Origin: Geosiphon pyriformis
Taxonomy: Eukaryota > Glomeromycota > Glomeromycetes > Archaeosporales > Geosiphonaceae
Assembly (NCBI GenBank): GCA_016748015.1
Contig: JAAOMT010000591.1
Location: forward strand, 791,996 to 855,995
DNA length: 64,000 nucleotides
Direction of reading: 5' to 3'
Made by a program: the position numbers and the translations under genes. Below, piece after piece: positions 21,411 to 33,941 of the stretch. The notes under the pieces were generated by a model that worked only from the letters and a program-made list of their open reading frames with translations, made no database searches and was not told the origin of the DNA. Each line of letters opens with the position of its first letter. The first letter of the stretch is position 1.

Positions 21411-24400
21411 CCTCTTAGATGGTTGTTTGAATAGCTTGCACAAACAAGCAAATAAAAATTGTTGGAAGTTCAATATTAAGAATGCAAATGGCACCAAGTG
21501 GATGGAGTTTAGGGATTGTGCAGCTTCCAAGCTATTGTTGGCAAAAAGTGAATTTTCTGATGTGGAGGCATGTGGTAAAATAGATATTATGTAGACAATT
21601 CTGAAGAAGTCAGTGGTAGAATTGGCTGATGAGATATTTTTGAGACACTGGTTCAGTAAATTTCAGTGTTCAAGGAACAGACATTCTTCCAGGTTTTTTG
21701 GATTGAAAATGTTGGCTGCCAAAATTGTCAAAAAATTTAGTTCTGGTGATGCTGTTGAGGTTGATTATCTCATAAAAACTTCATTGACCTTGGATGAAGC
21801 CAAAGTCTGTGCTTTTACTGACCTGGTTCTTTCAAATGCTCATCCTGTGTCTATTCTCAAACATTTGTCTTTGGTTCATAAAAGTTATAGGAAGTCTAAA
21901 ATACATGAGTCAAAATTAGCTGAAGAAGCATTTATTAGGAAGACAATAGAGAAGCAAATGGAAAAATTTTTTTTAATAAAAGTGGCATGATTAGAAGCAT
22001 TCTAGACTGACCCTTTTGCAAAATAGTACTGGATTATTTGGTGGTAGATAATGAGCTGGTCATAAAGCTGATTGAGGTTAAGTCTAATGTGGATAGAATT
22101 ATGGAGGATTGGACAAGAAGACGAATGGTGCCTCTGACTTTGTCTGATTTCTGGGCCCACCAGTATGCACCTTTGGATTATGTGAAGAAGGACACTTTTT
22201 CTGGTGTAATGCATCCTATTGGTTTGAGTGAATTGCTCTTGGTCATTGATAGTTTACCTGATGGAAAGGCTGCTGGCTTATCTGGCATTCCTAATGAGTT
22301 GTGGAAGCATGGTGGTAATGCAGTAATAGGTTGCCTATTGAGGCTGTTAAATGTGTGCTTAAATGTGAGTGGTATGCCTGCCCTATGAAAGAGGGCTTGG
22401 GTTTTGATGATTCCAAAACCCTATGACTGGAATGGAGTTTTTATGAACACTTGCCTTATTGCATTGGTTGAAACTTCAAAGAAGATTTTTTCTAAGATTC
22501 TATCTGACCATATCTCATTTGCCTGTAGTAAATTTGGTGTCTTCCAGAGTAATAACTTTTTTGTGCTGAAGGGTACTTCTACACAGTTTTCTGTGTTTGC
22601 TGTTGAGTCTGTTGTTGAGAATGCTTTTGAGAAGAACAGAGAAATTTGGTTGGTTTTACAGAATATGCAAAAGGCTTATGATTCTGTTGGTTGGTACCAT
22701 CTGAAGACTAGTCTGTTGCAAATCAAGATGTGTAACAGGTTCATAAGAATTTTTGGTAGTATACATAAAGATAAGATTAATAGAGTCATGACTGATTTTG
22801 GTCTGTCTAATAGCTATAGGATGTATAATGGATTGGATCAGAGTGAGATTTTTTCACCTCTACTTTGGAGAATATTTTATAATCCCCTTTTGTATGAGAT
22901 TAAGAGGCATGAATATTTGTGTGAGTACTGGATTAATACTAAGTTTGTTTCAAAGTTAGGAAGGATTAAGAATAGTGGTGTAGTGACATCTTACTTCGCA
23001 GCTGGTGCATTTGTTAATAACACGATTTGGGTCAGAAGTTGTTAGACCTCAACTCAATATGCTTTGGACATTGCCAGTAAATTTTTTGAGATTAATGACA
23101 TTTCCATCAACAATGATAAGACAGTTACTATCCTCATTAATCAAGATGTTAAAGTTGCTTCCTTGAGTATTTGTGGTCAGCCAATTTCAATTGCCAAAAA
23201 GGGTAAAATGCATTATTATCTAGGAATTTTTTTGTCTATTGAAGGACTATTCAAGCCTAATATTGCCAAAGCTCATTTTGATGTTCACTTCTTTGTTAAT
23301 GTTGTGCTGAGGAAAGCTATCACTAATAAGCAGTTTTCATATTTGGTGTCGGCCGTCTTGCAGCCTATTATTAGCTATTGGATTCAGTTCAGTTTTGTTT
23401 CATTAAATGTTTGTTGCAAGTGGGATGTCATAATTAGGAAGGGTCTTAAACTTAAAGCCTGTCTTCCCTATGACTTTTCTGATGTGGCTTTGCATCACTC
23501 TTTGTTGTATGGTTTAAAAACCTTTGAACAGGTTCAGTTTGAGAGTAAATTGGCTGCTGTAATCTCTTTTTCTAATGCTTTGGGCATTCTGGGGTGCTTG
23601 TTCAATCATAGATTTTTGGATTTGCAGATTATGGGCTGGGATTTTATGAATCCTTTGCAGTTTTCTGTCAGGTTACATGTTAGTCCTGTGAACAATTTTT
23701 TGGCTGGTGTGATAAAGATTTTCTTGTGCAATGAGCTGTCTTTGGTGAATAACCTGCCTAGTGCTTTCTGTAATCCTGGTGTTTTTCCTATGTCAATGGT
23801 ATTGGAAGACTCCCTTTACTTTAGTTCTGTATGCTCTTTGAAGCATTTTGGTGTGGCATTTGGTGACAGGCTGCTGGATAAAAAAGGGCATGTGATGGAC
23901 TGAAAAACTTTTTGGTAGTAGAAAAGGCTTGATCCGAAAGGTCTTGTCTCTTCCTGGTTCAAGCACACATCTCAGTTTCTATGTGCTAATAGCCCAGTAT
24001 TATCAAATATAGCACAAACTGGCCAGCTTCAAGGTTTAAACATTTTGGATTTTCAGGAATTTTCTGTTGTACAGAGTAACTTGCACGAGATTTGGTCTAG
24101 TTCATTTGACGTTTTTATGAATGGTTTTTTAAAGAATCTTGGATCAGTAGATGTCTTTAGTAGTACAGCTGTGTATTTTTCTGCTGTGGATTTTAGCTTT
24201 GGGATAAGGGTTTGGAGTTTGCTGTTTTCTACTTTGGTCGAGCTGCAGGCCATAACTTTGGCACTAGAGTGCCTCTCATCTTCTTGTATGGTAATGTTGC
24301 ATATTGACAGTCAAGCTACCATTGATGTGTGTGTATCTGAAATGTCTATTACTGTGCCCGACTTTTGTGCTTCATGTTGGGTGAAAAGATGTCATATTTT

Positions 24401-25397
24401 CAATTTGATTTATGAGAAAGATCTTAATGTAAGCTGGGTAAAGGTTAAGGGCTATTCTGGGATTTGTGGCAATGAGAAGGCTGATGCTGCAGCTGGTATT
24501 GCTATGTGCTCTTAGTTTTCCTTGCCAGTGGGAGTTCATAAATGTTTCTTGGTAGTTGAGAACACAGTTGTGTCTGACAATGTCCAGCTCTTTGTTCAAA
24601 ATTTGTACAGATCTGTTTGTTGTGCTCGTTGGAAAGCTGGGACTGGTCATGATACTGCTCTGAGTGTTTTGATTGGGTGTATTGACTGAGATGCCACTTC
24701 AAAAGTATGGCATCCTGACTTGTATATACTTGTTGGGTATATCAGTCGAAAGTCTTCTATTTTATGTTTGTATTTAATGAAAGCTGTGCACCGATGGCTT
24801 CCGGTGGCAGTTAAAAAGAGATTGTATAATAAGAGTTATTCTGGTGTGCAGTATTTGCTTTGTGGTAAAGTGGAGCTGCCTGATCATGCTTTTTCATGTG
24901 CATTAAATGTTGGTGTCCAGGAAAAAATTCTGGTTGAGGCCTTTGCTTTATGGATCTCTTTGGTGGAGGCTAGTTTTTTGTCTTTTTCTGCTGTTTTGCA
25001 GTTCCTTAGTCTTTGCTCTTCAGATATTGGTCTATACTTAGTTGTATATAAAGAGTTTGTTATGAAGAACTGGTGTGTGGAAGCTGTTGGAGTTTTTAAA
25101 GATAAAAAAGAGACTGTGAAGATTATCATCGATTATATAAGATGTTTCATTGAATTACATTGTTTTAGAATCTGGCTGGTAAGGTCTAAGCATAAAGTAG
25201 ATATGGAGAGGACTGGTTTGGTCAGTGATGGTAGATTGGTGTTAGGTCTCACACGGTGTGCAGTGCAGATGTTGTCAAATGGTGTGGTTAGGATAATTGG
25301 TGTTGCTAACTCTCTTATAGTTAGTTTTGGTCATCATAAGCCTTGCCTTTTCTTTTCTGAGTTGGATTATAATCCATGTGTTGTTATAGGTGTATAG
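21411..25397 (+). pseudogene. LINE-B ORF2, 3' part (RT, RNase H, zinc finger), degraded
   Basis: The continuation of 10868-11560. RT motif A reads NMQKAYDSVGW at about 22660. Motif C is FVNN at 23010-23021 where LINE-A has FVDD, so both catalytic Asp are Asn. RNase H (about 24080-24510) has FMNGF in place of LINE-A YTDGS but keeps KGYSGICGNEKADAAAG. The C-terminal finger reads QYLLCGKVELPDHAFSC, with the first Cys changed to Tyr. Stops at 22386 (TGA), 23043 (TAG), 23901 (TGA), about 23917-23922 (TAG TAG) and 24513 break it. The final stop is at 25395-25397. Confidence 0.88.
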
Positions 25398-25533
25398 TGG
25401 TGTTTTGTCTGGCCTAAGTGGCTAGCCACATGTAGCAAGTACATGAACCACATTTAGTTTGAGCCTCTTAATTTGGCTCTATGTACTAGATAGTGGTTGA
25501 ACTTTACTTATTAAATGCATTTAATAAAAAAAA

Positions 25534-28500
25534 TAATTAAAAAACTTAAAAATAAATTTATTAAAACTTACTGTTTTATTTAACTATAACTACCAAAAAA
25601 TAATAACAAAAACTTTTTTTTTATTAACAAAAAAATTGAGATATATACTAAAATTTAATATTTACAAATACAAAAAAATCAAAACACAAAAACAAATTCT
25701 AAAAAATCAGAATTTGACATAAAAAGCAATACTTAACAACAGTTTATACAAAAAACTCTTAATTTACTGCTAACAAAAAGTTAAAATTCTTTTTATTAAT
25801 AATATTTTCATATTATTAGACTTTAAAAAATAGAATTTTATTAAATTAACTTACTAATTTACAACTAAAGACTTTATAAACTCCTAAAAATTTTTATTTC
25901 TAAGACTCTAATTAAAATTTCTGTATTAAATTATTAAAAAAATATAAAACTCTATTTGAAAAATTTACTTTTGCAATAAATATTAATTTTGAAAAAACCA
26001 TCTTATAAAAATAACAATTGTTATAACAATTAATTAAGTTAATAATTATTCTATTAAAAAAATATTATTGTTTTAATCTATTTTAGTTACAAACAAAAAA
26101 CAATAAACATTAATATTAATTAAAAAACTAAACATACTTTTAATAATTTTTTTATTTTTTTTAACAAAACAGTTTTTTACTACTCTTATTATGACTTATC
26201 AAAATATTGTTAGATTAAAAATTTTTTCTGAAGAAAAAGAAAATACTTATACTTAGATTAAAAAACCAAAAAAACAATTACTATTAACAATTGAAATAAT
26301 GCTAAAATAATCCAAGTTTTATCTTTTTTTTAACTAAAGTAGCTAATTTATAGTATTAAAGTTTCAATAAAAAATCAACTGACTTTGTTGTCTTTAAACT
26401 TGTCTTCTTAAAATATTTTTGTTTTAATCAGATTACAAAATCAATTTAATATTGTAAAACAAAAAGATTACAAAGTTATAACTATTTATCTTGGCCAATT
26501 TAATCAAATTTTTTATTAAATTCAAATTATTAAAAAAGACTATTATATTCTTGAATAAATTTATTAAAGAATTAAGAAATAGTATTCTCTAATTTATTAA
26601 ATTCTACTATTTAAAAAGTTTATAAAATACAATAATATATGTTTATAACTTTAAATTTGCTAAACAAAAAGCAAATTATACTCAAACTATTAACTTGATC
26701 TTAAATAAAGCCTTTAATATTAATGTAAAGCTTATTTAATTAAATAAAAAATTAATTTAAAAAATTAAAGAATTTTTTTCCAAAAATACAGAAACTTATC
26801 AAGCTTTACAATGCCAAAAATATACAATAGTTTTTAATTAATTTTTTTATTCAAGTAATAATAATATTAAGATTAATCTTAACATGTTTCTTAAAAAAAT
26901 ATTGCTAAGCTATTTTAAAATACAAACTTTTTTTATAATTATTATTGTTTAAACTTCATAATTTCGATTAATATTTTAAAATTAATTAATTATTAATTTT
27001 AATTAGGTTAAAATCTTTAAAAATTAAAATTGCAGCCAAAATTACCATTGAATTTTTTTAGATTTAAAGTAAATAATTATATATTTTGTATAAATATATG
27101 TAATTAAATAATAATAATTTAATATATACATTTTTTTATTAATTAATTTTAAAAAGTTTTACAATTATTTTTATTAATAAAGTATAAAATAAAGCTTTAT
27201 ATATATTTTTAATAATTTTTTAATATTAATTTTAGTTATATAAATTGTATTTTTTTTAATTAAAATAAATTACTTAAATATTAAAAAATTAATTCTAATT
27301 ATCAAATTTTAATGCTTTTTGTTATAATTTTACTAATTGTATTTTAATTAACTTAATAAATCCAAACTTAAATAATACAATAAACACAGTTTTTAAAAAT
27401 AATTTTATTAAAATTTTTTATTACTTTATTGTTATTATTGGCCAAATTTATAGTTTTTATTATGTTAAATTCAAAGATAAAAGTTGTATAAATTATTTTA
27501 CTAAATTTTAAAAAAGTAAACATTTTCTTTAAAATTATTTATACTTGTAAATAATTTTCTAACTGATTTTAATTTGTTTTAAAAAAACTTTTTATTAATA
27601 ATAAAAAAATTTATATTTAACATAAAAATTTTTTAAATTAATATATTTATTTTATTTTTAAAAAAAAAAGAAAAAAAAACACTAATAATATTATTATTAT
27701 TAAAATTAATTTTGTTCAAAAACTTTATAGCTATTATGTAAATTTTGATTTTAGATATTTTTAGAGTAATATTTATATTATTTAAATATTAGAAACTATT
27801 TTTTATTAAATAAGATTTTTTATATTAACACTTTTTGTTTTTATAATATTGTTAATATTAGCATTATTTAAATTATTAATTAAAACAAATACCAAATAGT
27901 TAATAATAATAATATTAAGCTGTAAAAAAAAAACTTTTTTTTTCTTCTATATCTAAATCTTTAGCATTTTTATTAAGATTTATATTACCACTAAAATTGG
28001 CAGCAATCTTGTATTTAAATAAAAAAAGTATAAAAGTATTGATTTAAATATTAAAAACTTTTAACAAATATAAAAACTTTTTCTTTGAAAATAATTTTTT
28101 TTGGAAAATTAAATACATAAGAGATTTTTTTTATAAATATTTTATATTGAAATAAAATATTTAAAAAAATTATATTTTAAAATATTATACAAACAAAGTT
28201 GTACAAATTTATGTAAACGTTATTGTTAAAATAATTTAAATTAACATAAATAACTAATTGTGTATAAAAAATATGTTAATTGCATTTAAACAAGTTTTAA
28301 AATTTCAAAAATATATTTTTATTAAAAATTGAAATAAAACTTAAAAGACCAAATTACAATTCAAACAGAAAAATTAAGCAGAATCAAAAATTAATTGTAA
28401 AACCAACAGTAAATAACTTTGATGAATTGGAAAATTAATTATCAATTTGATTCATTATTTTTTGCAAATGATCAGGTAAACATTATAAAACTGTGAACAA

Positions 28501-28618
28501 GATCATAATCATATTTAATATTAGTACAATTGTGGCTCAATTAATACACTAGTGCAAACAGATGGATCCACAATATGAACACCAAAGTTGAAGGCTATAT
28601 GCAGGATGTCGTGACTAT
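25534..28618. other. About 3 kb of very AT-rich DNA without recognisable genes
   Basis: Dense A and T homopolymers with stops in all frames and no motif that I recognise on either strand. It could be a fully decayed transposon or simply AT-rich intergenic DNA; nothing in it decides. GC content rises abruptly at about 28560, where the 3' end of SWC4 begins. Confidence 0.8.
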
Positions 28619-30059
28619 TTATTCGCGTCGAAAGCTTTCGACAGTTGAATTATTAGGATTGTTGGGTATCGGTGTACTCGGAGCTCGCGAGTTCGAACCA
28701 GAAGCTGATGCTGTTGGTGAACTGATACCTGTTGCTTTTGTCTTTGTGAGCACTCTCCGTTTTGCATCAAGATCACTTTCCAATTTCTCCACGTGACGCT
28801 TCAGTTCTAGCATACTTACAATAGCTTTTTGTAATTCAGCCCATTTAGCACAAACGGCTTCAGTGGCCATGCTTGGACGCGTATCTAATCTCACAATAGT
28901 AAATATTTTTAAGTGAAAACCAAAGATCAAATTGTTTAATAATCATTAAAAGCGATAATGACATACTCAGATGACATTCTCCTAGATACTTTGTCACCTT
29001 ATTGATGGCACTCTGCTTTACTGGGGGAATCTTTTGACTACGCACGACGACACCTGGAGGTAGCTTTTCACGTCTTACACCAGAAGAATACCCATCAGTA
29101 GGTGAATGAGCTTCCAAAGTAGAAGACCCAACAGAAGAAGAAGAAGATCTTCGATTCTTTTTAGGGGTTGTTGTATCTCCCGGACTTCCAAAGAATGGAC
29201 TAGCAACTTCTGAAGTTGGAGTGGTAAGCAAAGATTTCTTTCGTTTTGGAGAAGTAGGGACAACATTCATATCCTGATAATTTAACATCTTCAAAAGATT
29301 TTCCCTTTCTTTTGAAAATCTCCTTTCGTTCTGTTCAATTCGTTCATATTCTTGCATTAAAGCTTCTTCCTCTTTAATTTGTTCCGGTGTTCGAGTAAAT
29401 AGATAACAAATGTTGTTTTTTCGTTCCAATTCTCGTGCTTTATCGTAATTGAAGATACTACTGGATACATCGCCATCCACTTTAGAACCACCAGAGCTAC
29501 TTCGCAATTGATTTATTTCATTGCATATGAGATAGTAACGCTCTTTCAAGTCTTCTAATGACCTTTCTTTGTTAGGCCATTCATATCGATCATAGATAAT
29601 AAAAAAACGAAGATCATACTTTCGACATAATTGAAATAAGTAATCGGTTTCCTCTTTTGTCCAATCATTTTCAATAGATGATTGGTTAGGGAAAAGAGCT
29701 GTGTACTCTTCATCCGTGTAATCCAAAATGTTTACAGCTTTATTAAATTCGCTGAATCTATATACTAGATTTTCTTCCTCACTTGCCTTGACCCAATGAC
29801 GCAACTCGAGCATATCCTCTCGCGCTGGATTTGTGAAAGACCGGTGTTCCCAAGCAACTGCTTTCTTTCTAAAATTTGGTTTTGCTTTGAAAGCTGGTTT
29901 GATGAAGGCCACGGGTGGGGGTCCACCAATAAGCTGAAACAATTCACGACTGATCCCTTCGGGTTTTTTCTCTTTTTCATGTCTAATCTTTTTCGTTGTG
30001 CCACCTTCTAAGTTAGGATTTCCCAAACCAAAGATATCACGAACATCGTTAGCAGTCAT
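28619..30059 (-). CDS. SWC4: SWC4/DMAP1-family subunit of SWR1 and NuA4 chromatin complexes
   Basis: Two exons, complement(28619..28884, 28967..30059), giving 452 aa. The start is the ATG at 30059 (MTANDVRDIFGLG), the conserved family N-terminus. The domain order fits: N-terminal NDVRDIFGL and PPVAFIKPAFKAKP, a SANT/Myb-like block near residues 120-190 (WTKEETDYLFQLCRKYDLRF, YDRY), then a Lys/Glu-rich helix (KARELERKNN) and a C-terminal coiled coil in exon 2 (KAIVSMLELKRHVEKLESDL). The 82-bp intron is GTATGT...TTAG and joins CHL to NTRP in frame. Known family role: a shared subunit for H2A.Z deposition (SWR1) and histone acetylation (NuA4). It is divergent from the proteasome gene over 212 bp. 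Confidence 0.93.
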
Positions 30060-30271
30060 TTTGAGCCTCAAATTTTTTTAATTTGACTAGGAATTAAAAC
30101 CGCGTATGCTTCGAATCTTTAATTTGAAAGTTCAGGTTTTTGTTAATAAAGGCACATGATTATTCAACGCCACATATATAATCGCTACTCCGCCACAATC
30201 TGGTTTGTAAAAATATTTAGGCTACGTCGTTAAGCTTCAAATTCTTGAACTCCTCGTCTTTTTTTTAAAAA
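30060..30271. promoter_or_regulatory. Bidirectional intergenic promoter, SWC4 / PRE9
   Basis: The two start codons are 212 bp apart and point away from each other, so both core promoters must lie here or extend into the genes. There is no clear TATA box; a pyrimidine-rich stretch (TCTTTTTTTT) sits just before the PRE9 ATG. Confidence 0.5.
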
Positions 30272-31351
30272 ATGGCCCGAAGATATGATTCCCGAACTAC
30301 CATTTTTTCACCAGAAGGTACATCTAATTGTTTTTACATATTTTGAGGTTTTTGGGGTCAAAGCTTTATATGTTTCAAAATAGGTCGTCTATACCAAGTC
30401 GAGTATGCAATGGAAGCAATTTCACATGCTGGGACGGCCTTGGGCATTCTAGCGACTGACGGTATTGTAATTGCTGCTGAGAAAAAAGTCACGTCAAAAC
30501 TTTTGGAGCAAACAGCTAGTAGTGAAAAAGTTTATTTACTAAATGAGTCGGTTTGAAAGCCGTTAGCTTAAATTACTCGAATGATACTTTGCACATAATT
30601 TTCATGCTAATCTTGACGGATTTTTCTTTGACATTACGAGGTTATCAGTAATGTGATATGTGGTGTAGCCGGGATGACCGCTGATGCAAATATATTGATC
30701 AATTATGCGCGTCAAGCTGCTCAACAATATTTATTCACCTTTAATGAAGAAATACCAGTTGAACAACTTGTACAAAAGTTATGTGATTTGAAACAAGGGT
30801 ATACTCAGTATGGCGGTGAGCTTTTAAATCCTGTTTTCGTTTGAAAAATTTTCAATTGAAAAATGATTTATTTAACTCATTTTCAAACCATCCAAACTAG
30901 GACTTCGTCCTTTCGGTGTATCATTCATTTATGCTGGGCATGATGCACATTTTGGATTCCAACTTTATCATTCCGATCCTTCTGGCAATTATGGTGGATG
31001 GAAAGCGACTTGTATTGGTGCAAATAATGCCTCGGCTAAATCACTGCTGAAGCAAGACTATAAAGATGAAATCACTCTCAAAGAAGCTAAAGAATTGGCC
31101 GTCAAAGTATTGAGTAAGACAATGGATTCGACCACACTCAGCAGTGAAAAACGTAAGATTTATTAAGCTTAAAATCTTGTCTAGTCTGAAATGGTAAATT
31201 TAAATACTTTTTCCAAAATATAGTGGAATTCGCTACACTTAATCTTAACGATGAGGGTAAGGTTTTATATCATTTATATAAGCCTGAAGAAATAGATACA
31301 CTATTGAAAGAGCACAATCTTGGTGGTACCAACGAAAGTGAAGAAAAGTAA
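30272..31351 (+). CDS. PRE9: 20S proteasome subunit alpha type-4 (yeast alpha-3)
   Basis: Five exons, join(30272..30317, 30384..30550, 30641..30815, 30901..31152, 31224..31351), giving 255 aa. The N-terminus [20 protein letters not shown] and the alpha-subunit signature continue through [18 protein letters not shown]. Later blocks ([47 protein letters not shown]) match PSMA4/Pre9 rather than other alpha subunits. It forms part of the heptameric outer ring that gates substrate entry in the cytosol and nucleus; alpha subunits are not proteolytic. The C-terminus is short and acidic (NESEEK), without the long Lys/Glu tail of the human protein. All introns are GT-AG, 66-90 bp. Confidence 0.95.
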
Positions 31352-32139
31352 ATACATATGTGTAATCTTTAGTTGGACTGTTGGTTTTCAACTTGACGTC
31401 GTAACTTTTACGACACATAAATATTTTTAATTCGATTTAAATCGGGATAAGGTTTCAATCTAAAATGAAAAGTGAGATTTATTGTTTCCTTTCAAAATTA
31501 GTTAAATAAAAACATTTTTAAATATTATTAAGCAAAAGAATTTGGTTTTTATATAATAATTGTTTTAATATAATTAAAATTAAAACACCACATAATTATT
31601 ATCTTAACTTTATTTTTAATAAGTAAATTTAATAGTAATTAAAATTTGAAAATTAATTATTTAAATCTTAAATATAATAAAATTATATATTAATAACAAT
31701 TTGTTCAAGTCTTTATTATTCAAATCGATATAAATTATTTTAGGTTGGTACATTACATTTGAAATGATAAACACAAAATCCCAAGGAAAACTCGAAAGTT
31801 AAGAGGTGGTAAATCACCATCTTGGGATAAACTTATATAAAAATCATAGTGAACACAACCATGCCTTCAATCTGCAACCCAGGTCATTAACAAGAGTGCG
31901 ATTAATCGCTATTTCATTCAAACCCTGTCATAAGAAAATGTGTGGCATCTTTCGAGCCAGTTTGGGTAACTTTCTTATCCTTAAGATTGTTGTATATTAT
32001 TCTGATAAGTGGGCATAGCTCTATTTCCTTTGTTGCAAAAGAGCAAGGAAATATATACTATGAAAGATCCATTTACAAGCATAGTAGGTTCAGTTTTGAC
32101 TTTTCGAGCAAGGACCATATAGAAATTTATACTTTAGTT
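31352..32139. other. Convergent intergenic region, no gene seen
   Basis: Separates the ends of the proteasome and peroxiredoxin genes. The left half is AT-rich. The right half (31740-32100) is closer to genic composition and has short open stretches on the plus strand, but I see no family match, no splice logic and no convincing RNA gene. Confidence 0.7.
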
Positions 32140-33768
32140 CTATTTATTAAAGTGAAGTTTCTTGAAATAGGATTTGGAATCTTCGGGGTTGGGTTTAATA
32201 GCGGGTTCACCCTTCTGCCAATTGGCTATAAAAATTAAAACATAAAAGTCATAAAAACCATTTCAATGTTAAAGTAAGGACATCATTAAGAGATAACAAA
32301 CCTGGACAAACTTCTCCGTTCAGTTTGTAGTACTGAATGGCTTCAATCAAGCGCAAGGTTTCATTAACCGACCGGCCTAGATTTTCAATATTAAAACAGA
32401 TGATACTTTAATAATAGATTAACGAAATATTGTAATATTTCAAGTAGAAAACTTGCCTATTTCAGTATCATTAAGCTGAATGACACGAATTAGTCCCTAA
32501 TAAAATTTAAAATACCATGTTTAAATTCTTGTAGAAAATAACGGCTTAAATTCTCAAGAAAATAAATCAATTCCAACCTCATCATCAATGATGAATAGCC
32601 CTCTAAAGAAAATGCAAATTATTAGATAATGTTTATTATGTGAAGAAAAAATAAAAGAATTGAATCCATCTTACCTAAAAGGGAAGCCTTGCTCTTCGTA
32701 CAAGACTCCATATGCTATTGAAATTTCTTTGCTGAAATCGGAGACTGTTTATAATACAAAAAAAAAATTTAATCGAAAACCATGTGTGAGGATCTTAAAT
32801 AAATATGCGTCATTTGAATACTTACTTAATGGAAATCTATCATATAATTAATTGGGTTTTTTAAATATTAATTAAGTGATATATGAAGATAAATCGGAAT
32901 TTTCAAAGATCTGAAGCTAATCAAGATACCGGAGATTCCCAAGACCTCCTTGAATTCGCGGCATTTCACTGAATTCAGAGAATAAAATTAACTTGATCAA
33001 TCCAAGCAAATAAATATTGAATTCTAACTAGAATCTATGGATACAAACCTCCAAACGAGATGTGAGTACTTTGAATCACAAGATACTCCAACAACTTCGG
33101 CATTAAGTGCGTGAAATTCTTCTATACGATCTCTGAAGTTATATAATTAGATTTGTGAATTTGATGGATTAAATAAAAACAAATATGGATAAATTGCTAA
33201 AATAAACTTACGAGAAGGAAATCAACTCGGTTGGACACACTGAGTTGAAACGAAGCGTTAAATCAAAAAATAAATCAATAAAAATATTCAACTAAACAAG
33301 GAAGAGCTTTAATCAAACCTTCTTACTAACAAATGAAAGTTGCTTACCAAAGGTGAAATCCAAAGGATAAAATACCATGACCAAATACTTTTTGTTTTTA
33401 ACATAATCCTCAAGTGAAACGCGTTGAAACTTTCCATCGCATACCGCCTCTGCTTCCCAGGAAGGGGCGTCTCCCTTTTACAGGCAACGGAGATCACGAT
33501 ACATAGCATAAACACAGGACTAAACAAATCACAGATAACCACAGGAATATTTGAACAATTGAGAGAATAAAAGGTTGGGATAGTTTACGTGAACAAAAGC
33601 GCGCGGTATGTTGATTCTTCGGACTTTGGTGAGAGAACGCTGCTGAGTTATGCCTAGTGCGGGGATTATCGTCTTATTGCTCAGAACCTGGGAGGGAAAA
33701 GAACTCTGAGACGCCAAACGAGGAGAGATTTGGGTGAAACGCGTCCCTAACCTTCTAAGCGAAAACAT
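32140..33768 (-). CDS. Mitochondrial typical 2-Cys peroxiredoxin (11 exons)
   Basis: Hand-spliced as complement of 32140..32225, 32302..32376, 32457..32496, 32578..32602, 32675..32744, 32826..32836, 32930..32968, 33049..33132, 33212..33239, 33348..33474, 33589..33768; 254 aa. Residues 1-45 are Arg/Ser/Gln-rich without acids, fitting a mitochondrial presequence. The Prx core has [13 protein letters not shown] with peroxidatic Cys104, the GGLG loop (147-150), and resolving Cys225 in EVCPANW; the C-terminal YF motif (SYFKKL) is present. Family role: thiol-dependent reduction of H2O2 and organic hydroperoxides. GGLG plus YF predicts the peroxide-sensitive, overoxidisable type. Oddities are an 11-nt microexon (32826-32836) and one intron with a GC donor (GCAAGT at 32456). 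No single exon exceeds 180 bp. Confidence 0.93.
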
Positions 33769-33941
33769 TTTGAAAAAGAAAATTACTGTCAGAAGATTTT
33801 AAATGTGAGCCTGAGCTTAGATATTTATTAGATAATCTAATTTATCACGTGGTCATACTTCTGTCTGTTTCATAAGGCTAAGTTGTAATTATAATTCTTT
33901 TACCTCTACAAAAGAAAATTCACCACAGTTCAATCCACTTA
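33769..33941. promoter_or_regulatory. Bidirectional intergenic promoter, peroxiredoxin / ETFRF1
   Basis: The divergent start codons are 173 bp apart. Two genes for mitochondrial proteins share this short region. No recognisable element stands out. Confidence 0.5.

Larger units (their letters stand above)
8768..25533 (+). mobile_element. LINE-B: second LINE copy, split by LTR-1
   Basis: Same family, structure and orientation as LINE-A. It measures about 6.9 kb once the LTR element and one copy of its GTGG duplication are removed. The 5' UTR begins with a pyrimidine-rich stretch homologous to LINE-A at 127. The 3' UTR shares the TGTAGCA...ACTAG-TAGTG segments and ends in an A-rich tail at about 25533. 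No clear target-site duplication could be picked out of the AT-rich flanks. Start codon, RT, RNase H and zinc-finger residues carry G-to-A changes relative to LINE-A, so this copy is dead. Confidence 0.88.

Noticed and set aside
31860-31970. Possible tRNA on the minus strand (GGGTTTGAAT resembles a B box)
   Set aside because: No matching A box at the right distance and no cloverleaf could be drawn.
31806-32238. Short plus-strand readings after the proteasome gene
   Set aside because: They overlap the antisense of peroxiredoxin exon 11 or lie in its 3' flank, with no homology and AT-driven composition.
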